Of a stretch of DNA of 59,261 nt, positions 15,805 to 23,415 are shown piece by piece. This DNA comes from Bacteroidia bacterium (GTDB lineage Bacteria > Bacteroidota > Bacteroidia > Bacteroidales > UBA932), in NCBI GenBank assembly GCA_021153285.1, contig JAGKTT010000012.1, positions 1-59,261 of the forward strand. The letters are read 5' to 3'. The position numbers were made by a program, and so were the translations under genes. The notes below the pieces were generated by a model. It did not search any database. It had not been told where the DNA came from and saw nothing but the letters and a program-made list of their open reading frames with translations. Positions within the stretch are counted from its first letter, which is position 1. The number at the start of each line of letters is the position of its first letter.

Positions 15805-16716
15805 ATGAAATCATACGCCTTATTTCAGCAATACATTTGGCTTGTGAACACCATTCACAAGTATCGTAAGCTGACTCTCGATGAAATCAACCAGCATTGG
15901 CTTGATACCGATATGAGCGAAGGACTTCCTATAGCTAGGAGCACATTCAATCGTCATCGTGATGCTATCCTGGATATGTTCGGAGTCATCATCGAGTGCG
16001 ATAAGAAAGACGGATTCCGGTACTATATCTACAATGCAGAGGTATTGGAGGAAGATTCTATACAGAACTGGATGCTCTCGACATTATCGGTAAATAGTAT
16101 TCTCTCAGAGAGCAAGGGCGTGTATGATCGTATCCTTCTGGAACAGGTGCCATCAGACGGAGATAATCTTCATAAGTTCATAGATGCGATGAAGCGTGGT
16201 GTCCGTGTGAAGGTTGGATATAGGAAATATGGCTCTCAGGAAATCAAGTCCACAATGACTTTGGAACCTTATTTTGTAAAGCTGTTTAACAAGCGTTGAT
16301 ATGCTCTTGTGAAGTTTCCAGAACCTAACGGAATGCTCTTTACTCTAGCTTTCGACCGAATAGTGTACCTTGAAATCTCAGAAGATAAATACATCTACGA
16401 TAAAGACTTTGATCCTGCAGGATGGTTCAAGAACTGCTATGGTATCGTACGAGATAAGGATGTGCCGGTAGAGACTGTTATCATTAGGGCTTTTGGCCAA
16501 GAGGCGAACTATCTTCGCGATCTTCCATTTCACCATAGTCAGAAGGAGATTGCTATAGAAGACGGATATTCAGACTTTGAATTGACTCTCAGCCCAACAG
16601 CAGATTTCTGGACACCTCTGATGTCAAGAGGCTCTGCAATTAAGGTTCTGCAACCACAGTGGCTAGCTGATGAGATTAAGAGATTACATCTGGAAGCGGC
16701 TAAACTTTATGAATAG
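15805..16716 (+). pseudogene. WYL-domain transcriptional regulator, interrupted by TGA at 16297
   Basis: One continuous frame of 303 codons is broken only by TGA at 16297-16299. The first part (164 residues) has an N-terminal winged-helix-like segment (LTLDEINQHW, then ARSTFNRHRDAI) and leads into the WYL domain at GVRVKVGYRKYG. The stop falls exactly where the WYL-motif Trp belongs: FNKR-stop-YALV. The decayed copy at 24164 keeps TGG at this place (NKRWYAL), so a single G-to-A change explains it. The rest, from GTG 16309, is an intact WYL/WCX half of 135 residues. WYL proteins are ligand-controlled regulators that often govern defence islands. The product is either a truncated DNA-binding half, two fragments, or a readthrough protein; a sequence error is also possible. 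Confidence 0.85.
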
Positions 16717-16722
16717 CGACTT

Positions 16723-17301
16723 ATGAATAAGATAACTGAAAACACGTCATTTGTCAATGGCGACGAATCATTGGGAATTACCATGCTGGATTTCTGGAAA
16801 TATCAGTATAGTAATATCTATGATATGCAAGAATATATTGCGGAGTTCATAGTAGGAAAGGTATTGGGAATCAATGAGCCAATAAACAGAGATGGTTGGA
16901 CTTTGTGGGATATAAACTATAGAGGAAAGCGTATAGAAGTTAAGGAAACAAGCTATTATCATTCTTGGCAGGAGAAAATTGCTAATGGAAAAATCAGCCA
17001 GCAAAGATCATTCAGCATTACTCCGGCATTCACGGGATATAAAGATTCTACAACGTCATACGAGCGTCAAAACGACATTTATGTCTTTTGTCTTAACACG
17101 GGCAATAACGAAGAAGATTCCTATCCTCTTGATATGGCGAACTGGGAATTCTATGTGGTTCCTACGAGAGCTATCAATGAGAATTGTACTCCAACTCAGA
17201 AATCAATATCGCTTGGAAAGGTCAGGAAACTTGCTCCCCTTACAAGATATAAAGAGTTGAAAAATGTGATTGATTCAATCTGTGAAACAATCAAGAAATA
17301 A
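16723..17301 (+). CDS. PD-(D/E)XK-nuclease-like protein of unknown function
   Basis: Cytosolic protein of 192 residues. The core DINYRGKRIEVKETSYYHSW (about residues 65-84) has the Asp, then Glu-x-Lys, of a PD-(D/E)XK endonuclease fold, and an upstream Glu in EYIAEFIVGKVLGI could complete the metal site. Proteins with an AEFIVAKALG helix followed by an EVK strand are frequent in bacterial islands and usually left as hypothetical. It starts six bases after the WYL frame. A decayed partial copy lies at 24394-24582. I am confident of the fold-type motif but not of nuclease activity. Confidence 0.6.
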   Translation: MNKITENTSFVNGDESLGITMLDFWKYQYSNIYDMQEYIAEFIVGKVLGINEPINRDGWTLWDINYRGKRIEVKETSYYHSWQEKIANGKISQQRSFSITPAFTGYKDSTTSYERQNDIYVFCLNTGNNEEDSYPLDMANWEFYVVPTRAINENCTPTQKSISLGKVRKLAPLTRYKELKNVIDSICETIKK

Positions 17302-17309
17302 AACTATTT

Positions 17310-17343
17310 GGAGGTTGTCCCACGATTTGGGGCAACCTCCTTT
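17310..17343 (+). terminator. hairpin inside the cassette
   Basis: GGAGGTTGTCCC (17310-17321) pairs with GGGGCAACCTCC (17329-17340), with one G-T pair, followed by TTTC. It lies between the nuclease-like and HIRAN genes and may end or attenuate the first transcript. Confidence 0.6.
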
Positions 17344-17383
17344 CATCTTTGTTCTCAGAAATAACAAACTTACATTTACGATT

Positions 17384-17722
17384 ATGGAAAAGAGAAGAGA
17401 ACAGAGGAAGCATTTCCTTCACACCAATGTCGCAGGATTCATGTATTGGGATGGATGCGAGGCATTCAGCAGACTTGAAGTCGGAACAAAGCTGGAAATG
17501 GTTCGAGAGGCTGACAACAAGCACGATTGTGATGCGGTCGCTCTTTACTACAAGGATTACAAGCTGGGATTTATCCCTGGCTCTGAAAACGAGATCTTCG
17601 CTCAGTTCCTTGATATGGGACACTCAGATCTCTTTGAAGTTAGAGTCGGCCGTCTTTGTCCAGATGCACATCCTGAGAGACAGGTTTATATCAACATTTA
17701 CATTAAAAGGAACGAAAAATAA
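17384..17722 (+). CDS. HIRAN-domain protein
   Basis: Cytosolic protein of 112 residues that is almost entirely one HIRAN domain: FHLHTNVAGF-like start (FLHTNVAGFMYWDG), then LVREADNKHD-like (MVREADNKHDCDAVALY) and KLGFIPGSENEIFAQFLD. In eukaryotic HLTF the domain binds 3' single-stranded DNA ends; bacterial stand-alone forms are predicted DNA-damage or stalled-fork sensors. I start at ATG 17384, after the hairpin; an upstream frame extends over the terminator and is unlikely. Its TAA overlaps the ATG of the next gene (TAATG), so the two are translationally coupled. The remnant copy preserves the same overlap at 24654-24658. Confidence 0.85.
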   Translation: MEKRREQRKHFLHTNVAGFMYWDGCEAFSRLEVGTKLEMVREADNKHDCDAVALYYKDYKLGFIPGSENEIFAQFLDMGHSDLFEVRVGRLCPDAHPERQVYINIYIKRNEK

Positions 17723-18249
17723 TGAAACCGATAATTGAAATCAAGATAGAGAAAGATAGGAAGCAGAATACCGTCATTCTCATATGGAATCCTTCCATAT
17801 CATCATACACAATGGATAGATTTGAGTCTGACCTTTTGGATATGGCAGACGGATGGGCATCAAACGACTTTAATTGGAGCATATGGGAACACGATAAGGC
17901 TAGGAATGGAGATAAGTTTTTCATAGTCAAAGTGGGTCCTGGAACCAATGGAATAGTGATGAGCGGTGAGTTTACATCTGATCCATATCAAGGCGAAGAC
18001 TGGTCTGGTAAGGGCAGACAGGTATTCTATATGGATATGGAACTTAAGGAAATGATCCATCCGGCCAGAAGCCCATTGCTCACATCGGAAGAACTTTCAA
18101 AAGAAATTTCTGACTTCGTTTGGACTGGTGGTCATTCCGGACAGCTTCTCACAGAGGAACAGGCAGATAAATTACAAGAGCTTTGGGATAAGTACCTTGA
18201 CAATAACTCAGTTATATTTGCACCAAGAGCAGCAAGAAACGAAGATTAG
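17722..18249 (+). CDS. EVE/PUA-like domain protein
   Basis: Protein of 175 residues not assigned with certainty. The middle section, FFIVKVGPGTNGIVMSGEFT then DPYQGEDWSGKG and VFYMDMELKEMI, resembles EVE/PUA-like domains, which bind modified bases in DNA or RNA; the C-terminal FVWTGGHSGQLLTEEQADKL resembles the segment that joins such domains to HNH nucleases, but no HNH follows. So it may be a sensor module that has no attached nuclease and works with the neighbouring nuclease-like protein; that is inference. It overlaps the HIRAN gene by one base. Confidence 0.55.
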   Translation: MKPIIEIKIEKDRKQNTVILIWNPSISSYTMDRFESDLLDMADGWASNDFNWSIWEHDKARNGDKFFIVKVGPGTNGIVMSGEFTSDPYQGEDWSGKGRQVFYMDMELKEMIHPARSPLLTSEELSKEISDFVWTGGHSGQLLTEEQADKLQELWDKYLDNNSVIFAPRAARNED

Positions 18250-18256
18250 GTAGATT

Positions 18257-18700
18257 ATGTCAACATTAAAAAGAGCAATAGAAATTGCAAGACAGGCACA
18301 TGCCGGTCAGGTTGACAAAGGGGGCGCAGACTATATAGCCCATCCACTTAGAGTTATGGAAAGGGGTGAAAATGAGGAACAGAAAATAGTTGGAGTTCTT
18401 CATGATGTGGTTGAGGATTATGACTGGACTTTTGAGATGCTGGAGGAGGAAGGATTTGCACCAGCGATAATAGAGGCTCTTAAATGTGTTACAAAGTTAT
18501 CAGAAGGCGAGGATTATGATGATTTTATATCAAGAGTCATGACTAATCCGTTAGCGGTTAAGGTCAAGCTTTATGATATTGAAGATAATCTTGATGTGTA
18601 GAGACTAGATTCACTCACAGATGCCGACGTTGCGAGATGCAAGAAGTATCTCAATGCACGTGATCGTCTGAAAGCTGAACTCATAAGGCTAGAATCATAG
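18257..18700 (+). pseudogene. HD-domain (RelA/SpoT hydrolase-like) protein with internal TAG at 18599
   Basis: The frame from ATG 18257 encodes an HD-type metal phosphohydrolase of the MESH1/SpoT type: AHAGQVDKGGADYIAHPLRV, then HDVVEDYDWTFEML. The first 114 residues end at TAG 18599-18601 directly after DIEDNLDV. The same frame continues with RLDSLTDADVARCKKYLNAR and ends at TAG 18698, which matches the usual family C terminus (about 147 residues in all). So one nonsense change has removed the last helix. The metal-binding HD residues remain, so the short product may still fold. Family members hydrolyse (p)ppGpp or related nucleotides. It is the last cassette gene before a terminator. Confidence 0.8.
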
Positions 18701-18761
18701 AAATAAAGCATTAGGGAAGTCAGGGAGCGCGGGTACTTCAGCCTGGTTTCACTCCTAATGA

Positions 18762-18797
18762 GAGTGTCATTAGTACCGGTGGCACTCATTTTTTATT
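18762..18797 (+). terminator. terminator closing the cassette
   Basis: GAGTGTCA (18762-18769) pairs with TGGCACTC (18780-18787) with one G-T pair, followed by ATTTTTTATTT. Confidence 0.8.
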
Positions 18798-18800
18798 TAA

Positions 18801-18978
18801 AGCGGTCTCGCCCTAGATGCCTTTCTACGGAAGTCATCAAAGGCGAGCTATCTATTACTACGGACCGCCGCGAAACTCTAGTCTTTCTTTGAAAGTCAAG
18901 AGATTTGCCTTTAAGGCGGTCCTCCGGTGCAAGGGCGGCGACCTCAGTGATGTAGTCGATAGTGCAAGTCGCCGCCCT
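18801..18978. repeat. multi-hairpin region of unknown function
   Basis: Three stem-forming units follow one another. GCCTTT/AAAGGC (18819-18824, 18839-18844) is nested in CTCGCC/GGCGAG. GGACCGCC/GGCGGTCC (18862-18869, 18915-18922) is 8 bp and perfect. AGGGCGGCGAC/GTCGCCGCCCT (18932-18942, 18968-18978) is 11 bp and perfect with a 25-base loop. TTTAA(A/G)GCGGTC occurs twice as a direct repeat (18797, 18911). There is no protein frame I would trust. It could be a structured RNA, a leftover of a small mobile element, or a recombination site. Confidence 0.55.
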
Positions 18979-19019
18979 CGAACGTTTGTACTGCTTAGTG
19001 TAGGCCGAGTCGCACATTC

Positions 19020-19050
19020 TTTGCAATCAAACGAAAAATCTTTATATTTG
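19020..19050 (+). promoter_or_regulatory. perfect promoter of the mntA-hepT operon
   Basis: TTTG (19020-19023), 19 bases, TATATTTG (19043-19050). The start codon follows after five bases, so the mRNA would be leaderless or nearly so. Confidence 0.75.
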
Positions 19051-19055
19051 CAGAA

Positions 19056-19364
19056 ATGCCAGTTGTTATGGATAAGAGACTTACAGACAAGATAGTACGC
19101 TACTTCGCAACCCAACCGATTGTGAAGGCTTGGGTGTTTGGCTCTTATGCCAGGGGAGAGGCGCATAGTGGAAGCGATATTGATATACTTGTAGTCTTTG
19201 ATAAAGAGGCAAAAGTCAGCCTGATGAGGCACGCCAAGATTTCATTGGAATTGAGTGAACTTCTTGGATTTGATGTTGATTTGATCACTGAAGGTACTTT
19301 ATTATCTTTCGCTGAACGTACGGCTAACAACGACAAGATTTTGATATATGAGAGAGCAAGTTAG
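19056..19364 (+). CDS. mntA: MNT-type nucleotidyltransferase antitoxin
   Basis: Cytosolic minimal nucleotidyltransferase of 102 residues. The catalytic signature GSYARGEAHSGSDIDILV supplies the Gly-Ser and the Asp-x-Asp metal ligands, and FDVDLIT near residue 75 gives the third Asp. In characterised MntA/HepT (type VII) pairs, the antitoxin AMPylates a Tyr of the HEPN toxin and silences it. It overlaps hepT by 17 bases. The start at 19056 is close to the promoter box; an ATG at 19068 (MDKRLTDKI) is an equally good start. The pair lies in the island and may stabilise it. Confidence 0.88.
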   Translation: MPVVMDKRLTDKIVRYFATQPIVKAWVFGSYARGEAHSGSDIDILVVFDKEAKVSLMRHAKISLELSELLGFDVDLITEGTLLSFAERTANNDKILIYERAS

Positions 19365-19695
19365 GGATAGAGGTCGCTTGGAGCATATTCTTCAAGCTAT
19401 CGACAAAGTCTTTGAGTTTACAAAAGATGTCAAACGTGAAGACTTTAAGAAAGATAGCATCTTGTACTTTGCGATAGTCAAGAACATAGAGATCATAGGT
19501 GAAGCATCATATATGCTCAGTCTTGATTTTAAAGAAGCCCACCCGGACACAAACTGGAAGGTCATCGTAGCAATGAGACATTTTCTGGTTCACGGTTATT
19601 ACCAGGTGGATCCCGAAGAAGTCTGGAATGTTATAGAACAAGACCTTCTGCCTCTTAAAGAACAAGTCGAGAAATATCTCGCTGAAATGGAATAA
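19348..19695 (+). CDS. hepT: HEPN ribonuclease toxin of the HepT family (DUF86)
   Basis: Helical protein of 115 residues, partner of the upstream antitoxin. The HEPN active site RHFLVHGYY (about residues 79-87) matches R-x4-H-x-Y; the Tyr is the residue modified by MntA in studied systems. HepT toxins cut RNA, for example tRNA ends. KNIEIIGEASYMLS is the typical second helix. All motifs are intact, so the toxin appears functional. The remnant second cassette has lost this pair completely. Confidence 0.9.
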   Translation: MREQVRDRGRLEHILQAIDKVFEFTKDVKREDFKKDSILYFAIVKNIEIIGEASYMLSLDFKEAHPDTNWKVIVAMRHFLVHGYYQVDPEEVWNVIEQDLLPLKEQVEKYLAEME

Positions 19696-19957
19696 GAAAA
19701 TGAAATCCCCGGATGTCCCTGAGCAATCAAACATTCGGGTTTAGTCTTTTTATAGGCAATCCTATATTCTGAGAAACGGGGCTAATTGGGGATACTTTTT
19801 GATAACGGATTGAGATGCTTGGAGATTACTCGGAATTTGAGAATATCTATAAAGTGTTGGTGTGTAATGAATTAGTAAAGTGCCTCTTTGGTATTTGTCT
19901 CATGATGTTTCAGCACGTATCGCATTCATTGTGCGCTAGGCACCTCTCAAAATCACT

Positions 19958-19993
19958 CCCAAATTGTTGTAGAACAGCGATTTGGGATTTTTT
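19958..19993 (+). terminator. candidate terminator in the intergenic gap
   Basis: CCCAAATTGTT (19958-19968), loop GTAG, then AACA-GCG-ATTTGGG (19973-19986), a stem with a three-base bulge, followed by ATTTTTTC. It is 260 bases after hepT, so what it terminates is unclear. Confidence 0.45.
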
Positions 19994-20093
19994 CATTCTC
20001 TGCTGGACCCGATTTTGACAACATTTGTTCAACATACTCACGTTGCATCCTCAGACACACTTTTGCGAGTGCCCGTCCTAACAGTCTCAGCTA

Positions 20094-20207
20094 ACCCGTT
20101 GAGCGGAAAATCATCATCTGGCTGCACTCCAGTCGCTCAACGGGTATAGAATCAGCACCAATGAGCGGCCAGAGGCCATTGCAAGCCAGTTTTTCCGCTC
20201 AACGGGT
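20094..20207. repeat. 114-base element bounded by a 17-bp perfect inverted repeat
   Basis: ACCCGTTGAGCGGAAAA (20094-20110) and its exact complement (20191-20207) bound the unit. A third partial copy, CGCTCAACGGGT (20134-20145), lies inside in the same orientation as the right arm. CTGGC/GCCAG near the inner edges extend the pairing. There is no target-site duplication that I can see. It could be a non-autonomous element, an attachment-type site or a binding array. Confidence 0.6.
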
Positions 20208-20483
20208 CGTTTCTGAAAACGGTCCAGTGTTCTGATGGACACTGAACAACCGGGATTTTACGTTAAGCCTTTCAATGCTGATAGATTCCTATTATTCTCC
20301 ACTCTATATCATAAAACAAATCTATTATGCTATGTTAATCACATTATCTTTGATCATATTGGGCTACAGCCTTGGGGGAGAAACTCAGGGATGTGGATTG
20401 GAAGCCGAAGGGTATCAGAGGTAGGCTGCGCAGTATCGTAAATTGCCTGCAGATGCATTGAATAATCACTAGAGAAAAATATT

Positions 20484-20867
20484 ATGAGATCGTACAATAA
20501 AGAAAATCTGCAACAATGTGTAAAGAATCTGTTTGCTCAGGCTCGATATGAGTTCAAGACCATTCATAACATTGAATGGAAGTTCAAGATTGCTGTTGGA
20601 GAGGGAATGACTAAATTCAAGGTCTTTTCGCTATGGGATAATGATGGTGATTGCTTCTATGGAACGGCCTTGGAACTTATCAGGTTGAATTATGATTCTA
20701 AGATTATGATTGACCTGTCCGTCTATGTCAGGTATTCGGACTACACTTGCTCTTGTGCAATGGGACTGTGTGAGACTCCGGAGGAGGTGTTTGAGTGGCT
20801 GAGGAATCCGGAGTCGCTGCAGAAGTGTCTGGATAAGATAGATGGACTGATTGATAATATTGATTGA
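20484..20867 (+). CDS. small acidic protein of unknown function
   Basis: I do not recognise this protein of 127 residues. It is soluble, with IAVGEGMTKFKVFSLWDNDG and a strand-rich middle, then ETPEEVFEWLRNPESLQKCL as a C-terminal helix pair. The alternation of short strands and a late helix, together with the low pI, recalls immunity proteins, but no family motif is clear. The next gene starts 19 bases after its stop. Confidence 0.5.
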   Translation: MRSYNKENLQQCVKNLFAQARYEFKTIHNIEWKFKIAVGEGMTKFKVFSLWDNDGDCFYGTALELIRLNYDSKIMIDLSVYVRYSDYTCSCAMGLCETPEEVFEWLRNPESLQKCLDKIDGLIDNID

Positions 20868-20886
20868 CTATTATTCCTGTATTATA

Positions 20887-21408
20887 ATGATGAAGACGAT
20901 GAGTGTCGCTAAAAGAATATGTGGAGTGCTATCATTCCTTCTGGTGTATGCTGGAGCAGTTGCCTTGGATCTTTACAATGCCGCCCGTTATAAGGAGGAG
21001 GCCTATCTAAATGGGGAACATCTTTACACAAATTGGTATTCAGTATATGATATACCAGAAGTTCATTGTATAGACGGCCTTGACATCTTTTCTGCTTGTA
21101 TCTGGCCGATGTTGCTGATTCTGCCATTGTCCCTGTATTTTGCAGTGGGGCGGGAAACTCTCAGCAGATGGTATAAGATTCTGATTGTCCTGTCTGCGAT
21201 ATTGTCGATAGACGGCATTATCTATGACATATGGTTACTATCTCAGACTTTTGTCCCTGAATTCGATTGGGGTGGAGGGCCCCCATTATACATACTATAT
21301 ATTATGGTAAAGTGTGGACTCGAGGTCGTGTATGTCATAATGTTGTCGATGTGGCCGTTCATACGGATGTTCAAGGCGAAACCGGTACTAATGACGAATC
21401 AGCTATGA
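20887..21408 (+). CDS. small membrane protein of unknown function
   Basis: Protein of 173 residues with four hydrophobic segments (about 8-24, 68-87, 98-120 and 138-160). A polar, aromatic loop (NGEHLYTNWYSVYDIPEVH) lies between the first two. I start at ATG 20887 (MMKTMSVAKRI); an upstream frame overlaps the previous gene. Its TGA overlaps the ATG of the next membrane protein gene (ATGA), so the two are coupled. There is no recognisable family. Confidence 0.55.
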   Translation: MMKTMSVAKRICGVLSFLLVYAGAVALDLYNAARYKEEAYLNGEHLYTNWYSVYDIPEVHCIDGLDIFSACIWPMLLILPLSLYFAVGRETLSRWYKILIVLSAILSIDGIIYDIWLLSQTFVPEFDWGGGPPLYILYIMVKCGLEVVYVIMLSMWPFIRMFKAKPVLMTNQL

Positions 21409-22052
21409 AACGAAAGAAATACGAGATTATAAGCACTATTGGAATAATGACTGCGATTCTGTTGTTTGCCTTGGATATCACATTGGCATTATATGACTTG
21501 GGCTGTGGTCGTGGTCCCCAGGGCAATGCTTATTTTGAAAGGGACCCCTTCAGCTGGGATGCAATAAATGATTGGGACTGGTGGCGGTTTTGCTTCGAGA
21601 CCGGATGGTTTGCCCTGCTTATCATTCCGTGGATTCAATATTTCAATGCCGTCCGTATAGAAGGAAGATTGGGGCGAACTCTTGCAGTAGTAAAGGGTGA
21701 ACCATTGTTTTCTGTTTTCTTTACTGTGTTCAATATTGCGCTTGTCATAGGTTCTACTTTATGGTTCATCAGAACCGGTGTACCTGATGAGAAGGGTCTT
21801 ATTTTAAATTATGATGAATGGTGGCGAGAATTGTTGCTTTACTATGTGTTCTTAAGTTCTCCCTTCTATATCCTGTCATCGCTAGCGGTAATAGCAACCA
21901 ATCATTGTAAAAACCGAGAATTGAGGAAAGGACAATGTATATCTGTAGATAAGCCTATACTGGTATGGCATTGGGTCGTTTCCGCTATTCCGTTTTTGCT
22001 GTTGGCATTATCTGTCGTCGAGGCACGTTGGGATATTTTCAGTTTTCTTTGA
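21405..22052 (+). CDS. second membrane protein of unknown function
   Basis: Protein of 215 residues with about five hydrophobic segments and a long, Trp- and Asp-rich loop after the first (DPFSWDAINDWDWWRF). Its topology mirrors that of the preceding protein: one segment, an aromatic extracytoplasmic loop, paired segments, another loop, then a last segment. They may be distant paralogues or subunits of one complex. The start at 21405 overlaps the preceding stop codon by four bases. No known family can be assigned. Confidence 0.55.
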   Translation: MKRKKYEIISTIGIMTAILLFALDITLALYDLGCGRGPQGNAYFERDPFSWDAINDWDWWRFCFETGWFALLIIPWIQYFNAVRIEGRLGRTLAVVKGEPLFSVFFTVFNIALVIGSTLWFIRTGVPDEKGLILNYDEWWRELLLYYVFLSSPFYILSSLAVIATNHCKNRELRKGQCISVDKPILVWHWVVSAIPFLLLALSVVEARWDIFSFL

Positions 22053-22119
22053 GAATTGTATCCTCATCTGATAGATTCTCAGACATTCTGTCTCTATATT
22101 GATAAAATCTGAAATCAAT

Positions 22120-23232
22120 ATGGAAAAGAAATCAAAATTCAGGAGATTGCTCACAAAGGTTGGAGCTGTTCGTTTAAGTTAGATCTGGGATAAGTTCAGG
22201 AAACTGTTCAACTTCTGTTGGAAAGCAGGTCTGGCAATTTTTGCCATTGTATTTGTGATACAGCTGGGAGAGGCACTGATTGGTACCTGCAAGGATCATT
22301 GGGGACTTACTCATTACTACTGGTGTGACGAAGACCTCGGAAAGAATATCGAGATCCGTCATTTCAGCAACAATCAAGCTGCGACCTACAATAAGATTAC
22401 TGATGAAAGACTCTCGCCAAAGGTTCGTTGGATTTCGTGTGTGCCGGAGAGAGATTCATTGACAGTGTTCTGTGACAAAGACGGCAAGAGAGGCTATCTG
22501 AATGTCAATACAGGTAGAGTCGTAATTGATGGCCAATATAAGCACGCCTGGCATTTCTCTGAGGGACTTGCTGCGGTAGTCGCCGATAACGGAAAGGTTG
22601 GTTTTATCAACTATGATAATGAGATGGTTATCCCAGCGGTTTATGAATATGTCACTGACTATGACTATATATTTGAAGATGGGGTGTGCGTTCTGCTTGA
22701 TGGTCGGACAAATAAGTATGGAGCAATTGACAGTAAGGGCAATATGAAGCTTCCGATGGAGTATTCGCACATCTTCAAAGGATATGGTGAAACAACCTGG
22801 TATATCAGGAAGAACGGAAAATGCGGACTGGCTGATGCTGATATGAATATCATCTTTGAGCCTGTATATGATAATATCCGGTCAAATTCGAATGAAAGCA
22901 ATGCATATCTTACACAGAATGGTGTCAAGCAGTTGGTATCATTTGACGGTGAGCTCATACTGCCGTTTGTAATCGACCAGACCTGGCCGTTGATGTATAT
23001 GGTCAAATATCACGATGATGAGGCGGATGAATATGAACTGCACCCTTATCTTGTGGAGGTGATGGTTGACTACAATAGCTACGGTGTTATTGACTCCAGA
23101 AACGGAAGGATGGTTATTCCTGCTATTTATTCAGATATCACTATGATTTCAAAGGATCTGCTGATGGCCGAGGTCGATGGTGATGAGGAGAATAATGTAG
23201 TATTTACTACTTCTGGAGTGGCTGTGAAATAG
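22120..23232 (+). pseudogene. WG-repeat protein with early in-frame TAG at 22180
   Basis: The frame from ATG 22120 (MEKKSKFRRLLTKVGAVRLS) meets TAG at 22180-22182 and then runs open for 350 codons to 23232. After the stop it encodes WKAGLAIFAIVFVIQLGEAL, a membrane segment, and then WG (KWGFI-type) repeats: GKRGYLNVNTGRVVID, NGKVGFINYDNEMVIP, TNKYGAIDSKGN, NGKCGLADADMNIIF and SYGVIDSRNGRMVIP. WG repeats form beta-propeller-like folds of unknown binding role, common in Bacteroidota. As the basic N terminus and the membrane segment belong together, I read this as one gene broken by a nonsense change. A shorter product could start downstream. Confidence 0.7.
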
Positions 23233-23351
23233 GACTTTAAGATTCGGCGGTCGACAACCGCTGAATTTGCTATAATGATCTTGTTCTCTAGCTCGACTCC
23301 CCAGAAATTCTGCATCAGAACTAAATTTTACAAACTTTTCAAGGGGCTCCC

Positions 23352-23415
23352 ATAAAATGGAACAACTGCCCTCTAATTTTGCACTCAGAAAGTTAAACCT
23401 ATAAAACATAAAATA
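23352..23415 (+). repeat. duplicated end of the PARG-like gene and VWA promoter
   Basis: These bases match 14059-14122 with few changes. They include the codons for NGTTAL-stop, the last residues of the PARG-like protein, and the -7 box TAATTTTG (23374-23381). This shows that the second cassette once also held the PARG-like gene upstream of the VWA gene. Confidence 0.8.

Larger units (their letters stand above)
19696..20483. other. 788-base gap between hepT and the next gene, no convincing gene
   Basis: Short frames at 19815-20018 and 20235-20441 have no recognisable domain, and their residue make-up does not look like a real protein. The segment 19778-19830 (CGGGGCTAATTGG to TTGATAACGGATTGAGATG) is repeated in decayed form at 24816-24855. 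A hairpin with a T-tract (19958-19993) and a long inverted repeat (20094-20207) are listed separately. Confidence 0.6.

Noticed and set aside
16297..18601. Alternative genetic code (TGA or TAG as sense)
   Set aside because: Many core genes end with TGA or TAG at family-typical positions (for example valS, the exonuclease at 10042 and the antiporter at 2554), so the code is standard.
18715..18790. A possible second tRNA-like structure at the end of the cassette
   Set aside because: It lacks a proper acceptor stem and anticodon arm; the 3' half is better explained as a terminator hairpin.
19815..20441. Short plus-strand frames (67 and 68 codons) in the gap after hepT
   Set aside because: No domain, odd residue make-up, and one contains a terminator hairpin; part of the region is decayed duplicate sequence.
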